Assembly (NCBI RefSeq): GCF_030811835.1
Contig: NZ_JAUSRO010000002.1
Span: 371,904 to 435,903, forward strand
Origin: Variovorax ginsengisoli
GTDB taxonomy: Bacteria > Pseudomonadota > Gammaproteobacteria > Burkholderiales > Burkholderiaceae_C
Reading direction: 5' to 3'
DNA length: 64,000 bases
How positions within the stretch are numbered: position 1 is the stretch's first letter; each line of letters opens with the position of its first letter. Shown here one piece after another: positions 62,979 through 64,000 of the stretch. The notes under the pieces are model-generated. The model was not told the DNA's origin, searched no databases, and worked only from the letters and a program-made list of their open reading frames with translations. Both the position numbers and the translations under genes were made by a program.

Positions 62979-63557
62979 ATGCCCCACCCCAAGTTCTGCC
63001 AGGTTTGTGCCACCCCGCTCGAATGGATCGAGCAACTGGAAGACGGTGGACCGAAAGCGCGCCTGCGCTGCCCCGCCTGCGGCCACACGCACTGGAACAA
63101 CCCGACGCCCGTGCTGGCTGCCATCGTCGAATACCATGGGCAGGTGCTGCTGGCGCGCAACGCGGCTTGGCCCACCAAGATGTATGCGCTGATCACCGGC
63201 TTCATGGAGGCTGGCGAAACGCCCGAGGAAGGCATCGCGCGCGAGGTGAAGGAAGAAACCAACCTGGATGTGAGTGCGACCCGGCTGGTGGGCGTCTACG
63301 ACTTCCAGCGCATGAACCAGGTCATCATCGCCTACCACGTGGTCGCCGACGGTGAGGTGCGGTTGTCGCCTGAGCTGGTGGACTATCGGCTGTACGACCT
63401 GCCCGATCTGAAGTGCTGGCCCGCAGGCACCGGCTATGCACTGGCTGACTGGCTGCGTACGCGTGGGCACGAACCCGTGTTCTTCACGCCCGCCGAAAAC
63501 GAGGCGCGCCGCCGCGGTCTCGACCTGCCGCCCGAGGAGCCGCGCCATGGAAATTGA
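62979..63557 (+). CDS. NUDIX hydrolase with N-terminal zinc ribbon
   Basis: This 192-aa protein has a four-cysteine zinc ribbon (CQVC near residue 7, CPACGH near 31) and a NUDIX box G-x5-E...REVKEET (about 74-95). The organisation resembles the NudC/Nudt12 NADH diphosphatase branch, but the protein is shorter and lacks the usual SQPWPFPxS motif, so the substrate is open. It overlaps tusA by 11 bp. Confidence 0.85.
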   Translation: MPHPKFCQVCATPLEWIEQLEDGGPKARLRCPACGHTHWNNPTPVLAAIVEYHGQVLLARNAAWPTKMYALITGFMEAGETPEEGIAREVKEETNLDVSATRLVGVYDFQRMNQVIIAYHVVADGEVRLSPELVDYRLYDLPDLKCWPAGTGYALADWLRTRGHEPVFFTPAENEARRRGLDLPPEEPRHGN

Positions 63558-63774
63558 CCGCGAAATCGACACGCGTGGGCTGAACTGCCCCTTGCCGATC
63601 CTCAAGGCGAAGAAATCGCTCAACGACATGGCGAGTGGCCAGCTGTTGAAGGTGGTGTCGACGGACCCGGGCTCGATGCGCGATTTCCAGGCGTTCGCGC
63701 GCCAGACCGGCAATGAATTGGTGGATCAGCAGATGCTGGGCAGCGACTTCATCCACGTGCTGCGCCGACGCTGA
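63547..63774 (+). CDS. tusA: sulfur carrier protein TusA
   Basis: TusA (75 aa) accepts persulfide sulfur and delivers it for tRNA thiolation and cofactor synthesis. The CPxP motif with Cys14 is present (RGLNCPLPILKAKKSL). The start at 63547 lies inside the end of the NUDIX gene. Together with cysM it makes a small sulfur-related group. Confidence 0.95.
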   Translation: MEIDREIDTRGLNCPLPILKAKKSLNDMASGQLLKVVSTDPGSMRDFQAFARQTGNELVDQQMLGSDFIHVLRRR

Positions 63775-63814
63775 GAGCGTGCGGCGAAAGCGTGCGCGCT
63801 GGAGCGGCAGCATC

Positions 63815-63833
63815 GGGGCGCGACAGCCCCTTT
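63815..63833 (+). terminator. weak terminator-like hairpin after tusA
   Basis: GGGGC (63815-63819) pairs with GCCCC (63826-63830) around GCGACA and is followed by TTT only. It lies between the convergent tusA and galU genes. Short stem and short T-run make it uncertain. Confidence 0.4.
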
Positions 63834-63853
63834 GACGCGCTGTTGACTGACGT

Positions 63854-64000
63854 TCAGAGAGCGAGCGTCTTCAGATACTCACGGAACTGCGCGCCCACTT
63901 CGGGGTGCGCCAGCGCCAGTTCGACGGTGGCCTGCAGAAAACCTTCCTTGGCGCCGCAGTCGTAGCGCGTGCCCTTGTATGCGTAGGCGTACACGGCTTC
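63854..64000 (-). CDS. galU: UTP-glucose-1-phosphate uridylyltransferase, C-terminal end
   Basis: The last 48 codons of a gene continuing past the window. The translation contains YKGTRYDCGAKEGFLQATVE, a strongly conserved C-terminal region of GalU, which makes UDP-glucose. The stop is at 63854-63856. The rest of the enzyme is not visible. Confidence 0.9.
   Translation of the reverse strand, partial: EAVYAYAYKGTRYDCGAKEGFLQATVELALAHPEVGAQFREYLKTLAL

Noticed and set aside
60470..63262. Long minus-strand open frame of 930 codons across serA, tRNA-Leu and cysM
   Set aside because: It runs antisense to well-recognised genes and a tRNA; such frames are common in GC-rich DNA and the translation has no family features.

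Overview
The window looks like a piece of the chromosome of a beta-proteobacterium in the Burkholderiales, most likely family Comamonadaceae (Variovorax/Acidovorax/Rhodoferax-like). I infer this from the high GC content, strong G/C third-position bias, separate hisI and hisE, the his-hinT-tatABC arrangement, the petABC-sspAB block, and the zapD-yacG-coaE-pilDCB cluster next to argJ. I could not run a taxonomic search, so the genus is open. It is a dense, ordinary chromosomal region. I see no insertion sequence, integrase, phage module, CRISPR array or replication origin, and the three tRNA genes show no inserted element beside them.

Layout. Positions 1-5805 carry the end of a histidine operon (hisH end, hisA, a sugar-phosphate mutarotase, hisF, hisI, hisE), a small membrane protein, hinT and tatABC. 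A DegQ/DegS-like protease faces them at 5826-6986. Positions 7292-10466 hold an MFS transporter, a Nif3-like protein and pdxA, with mscL converging. Positions 11051-15211 hold the cytochrome bc1 genes petABC and then sspA and sspB. After tRNA-Thr come a small secreted protein, a DoxX protein, a Crp/Fnr regulator and a divergent membrane protein that joins a [2Fe-2S] ferredoxin domain to a class III nucleotide cyclase. Positions 18805-24734 hold a DUF721 gene, secA, argJ, a DUF815 ATPase and mutT. The minus strand from 30260 to 24746 reads pilB-pilC-pilD-coaE-zapD-yacG.

Positions 30374-38325 contain tRNA-Pro, a polyprenyl diphosphate synthase, rplU-rpmA-obgE-proB, a CNP1-like exported protein, rppH, proS and a lytic transglycosylase. 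Positions 38497-46179 form a tightly coupled operon: a complete dipeptide-type ABC importer, an N-formylglutamate amidohydrolase and an M20 amidohydrolase. This suggests uptake of N-blocked peptides or amino acids followed by intracellular deblocking. Then come a CorC/HlyC-type CBS protein, a Lon-like AAA+ ATPase without a protease domain, and a hemA-prfA-prmC-grxD block. Positions 52636-60382 hold a small membrane protein, a large mechanosensitive channel and a complete ugpBAECQ glycerol-3-phosphate operon. The window ends with a serA-type dehydrogenase, tRNA-Leu, cysM, a zinc-ribbon NUDIX hydrolase, tusA and the 3' end of galU.

The most interesting items are: the Crp regulator paired with a ferredoxin-cyclase (a possible redox-to-cyclic-nucleotide circuit); the protease-less Lon-like ATPase; the peptide-import/deformylase operon; a periodic T/GCG-rich intergenic repeat between hemA and prfA; a possibly leaderless hemA; an intercistronic terminator between ugpB and ugpA; and symmetrical elements in the ugpB-serA and degQ-MFS intergenic regions. 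None is a clearly new system, but each can be tested.
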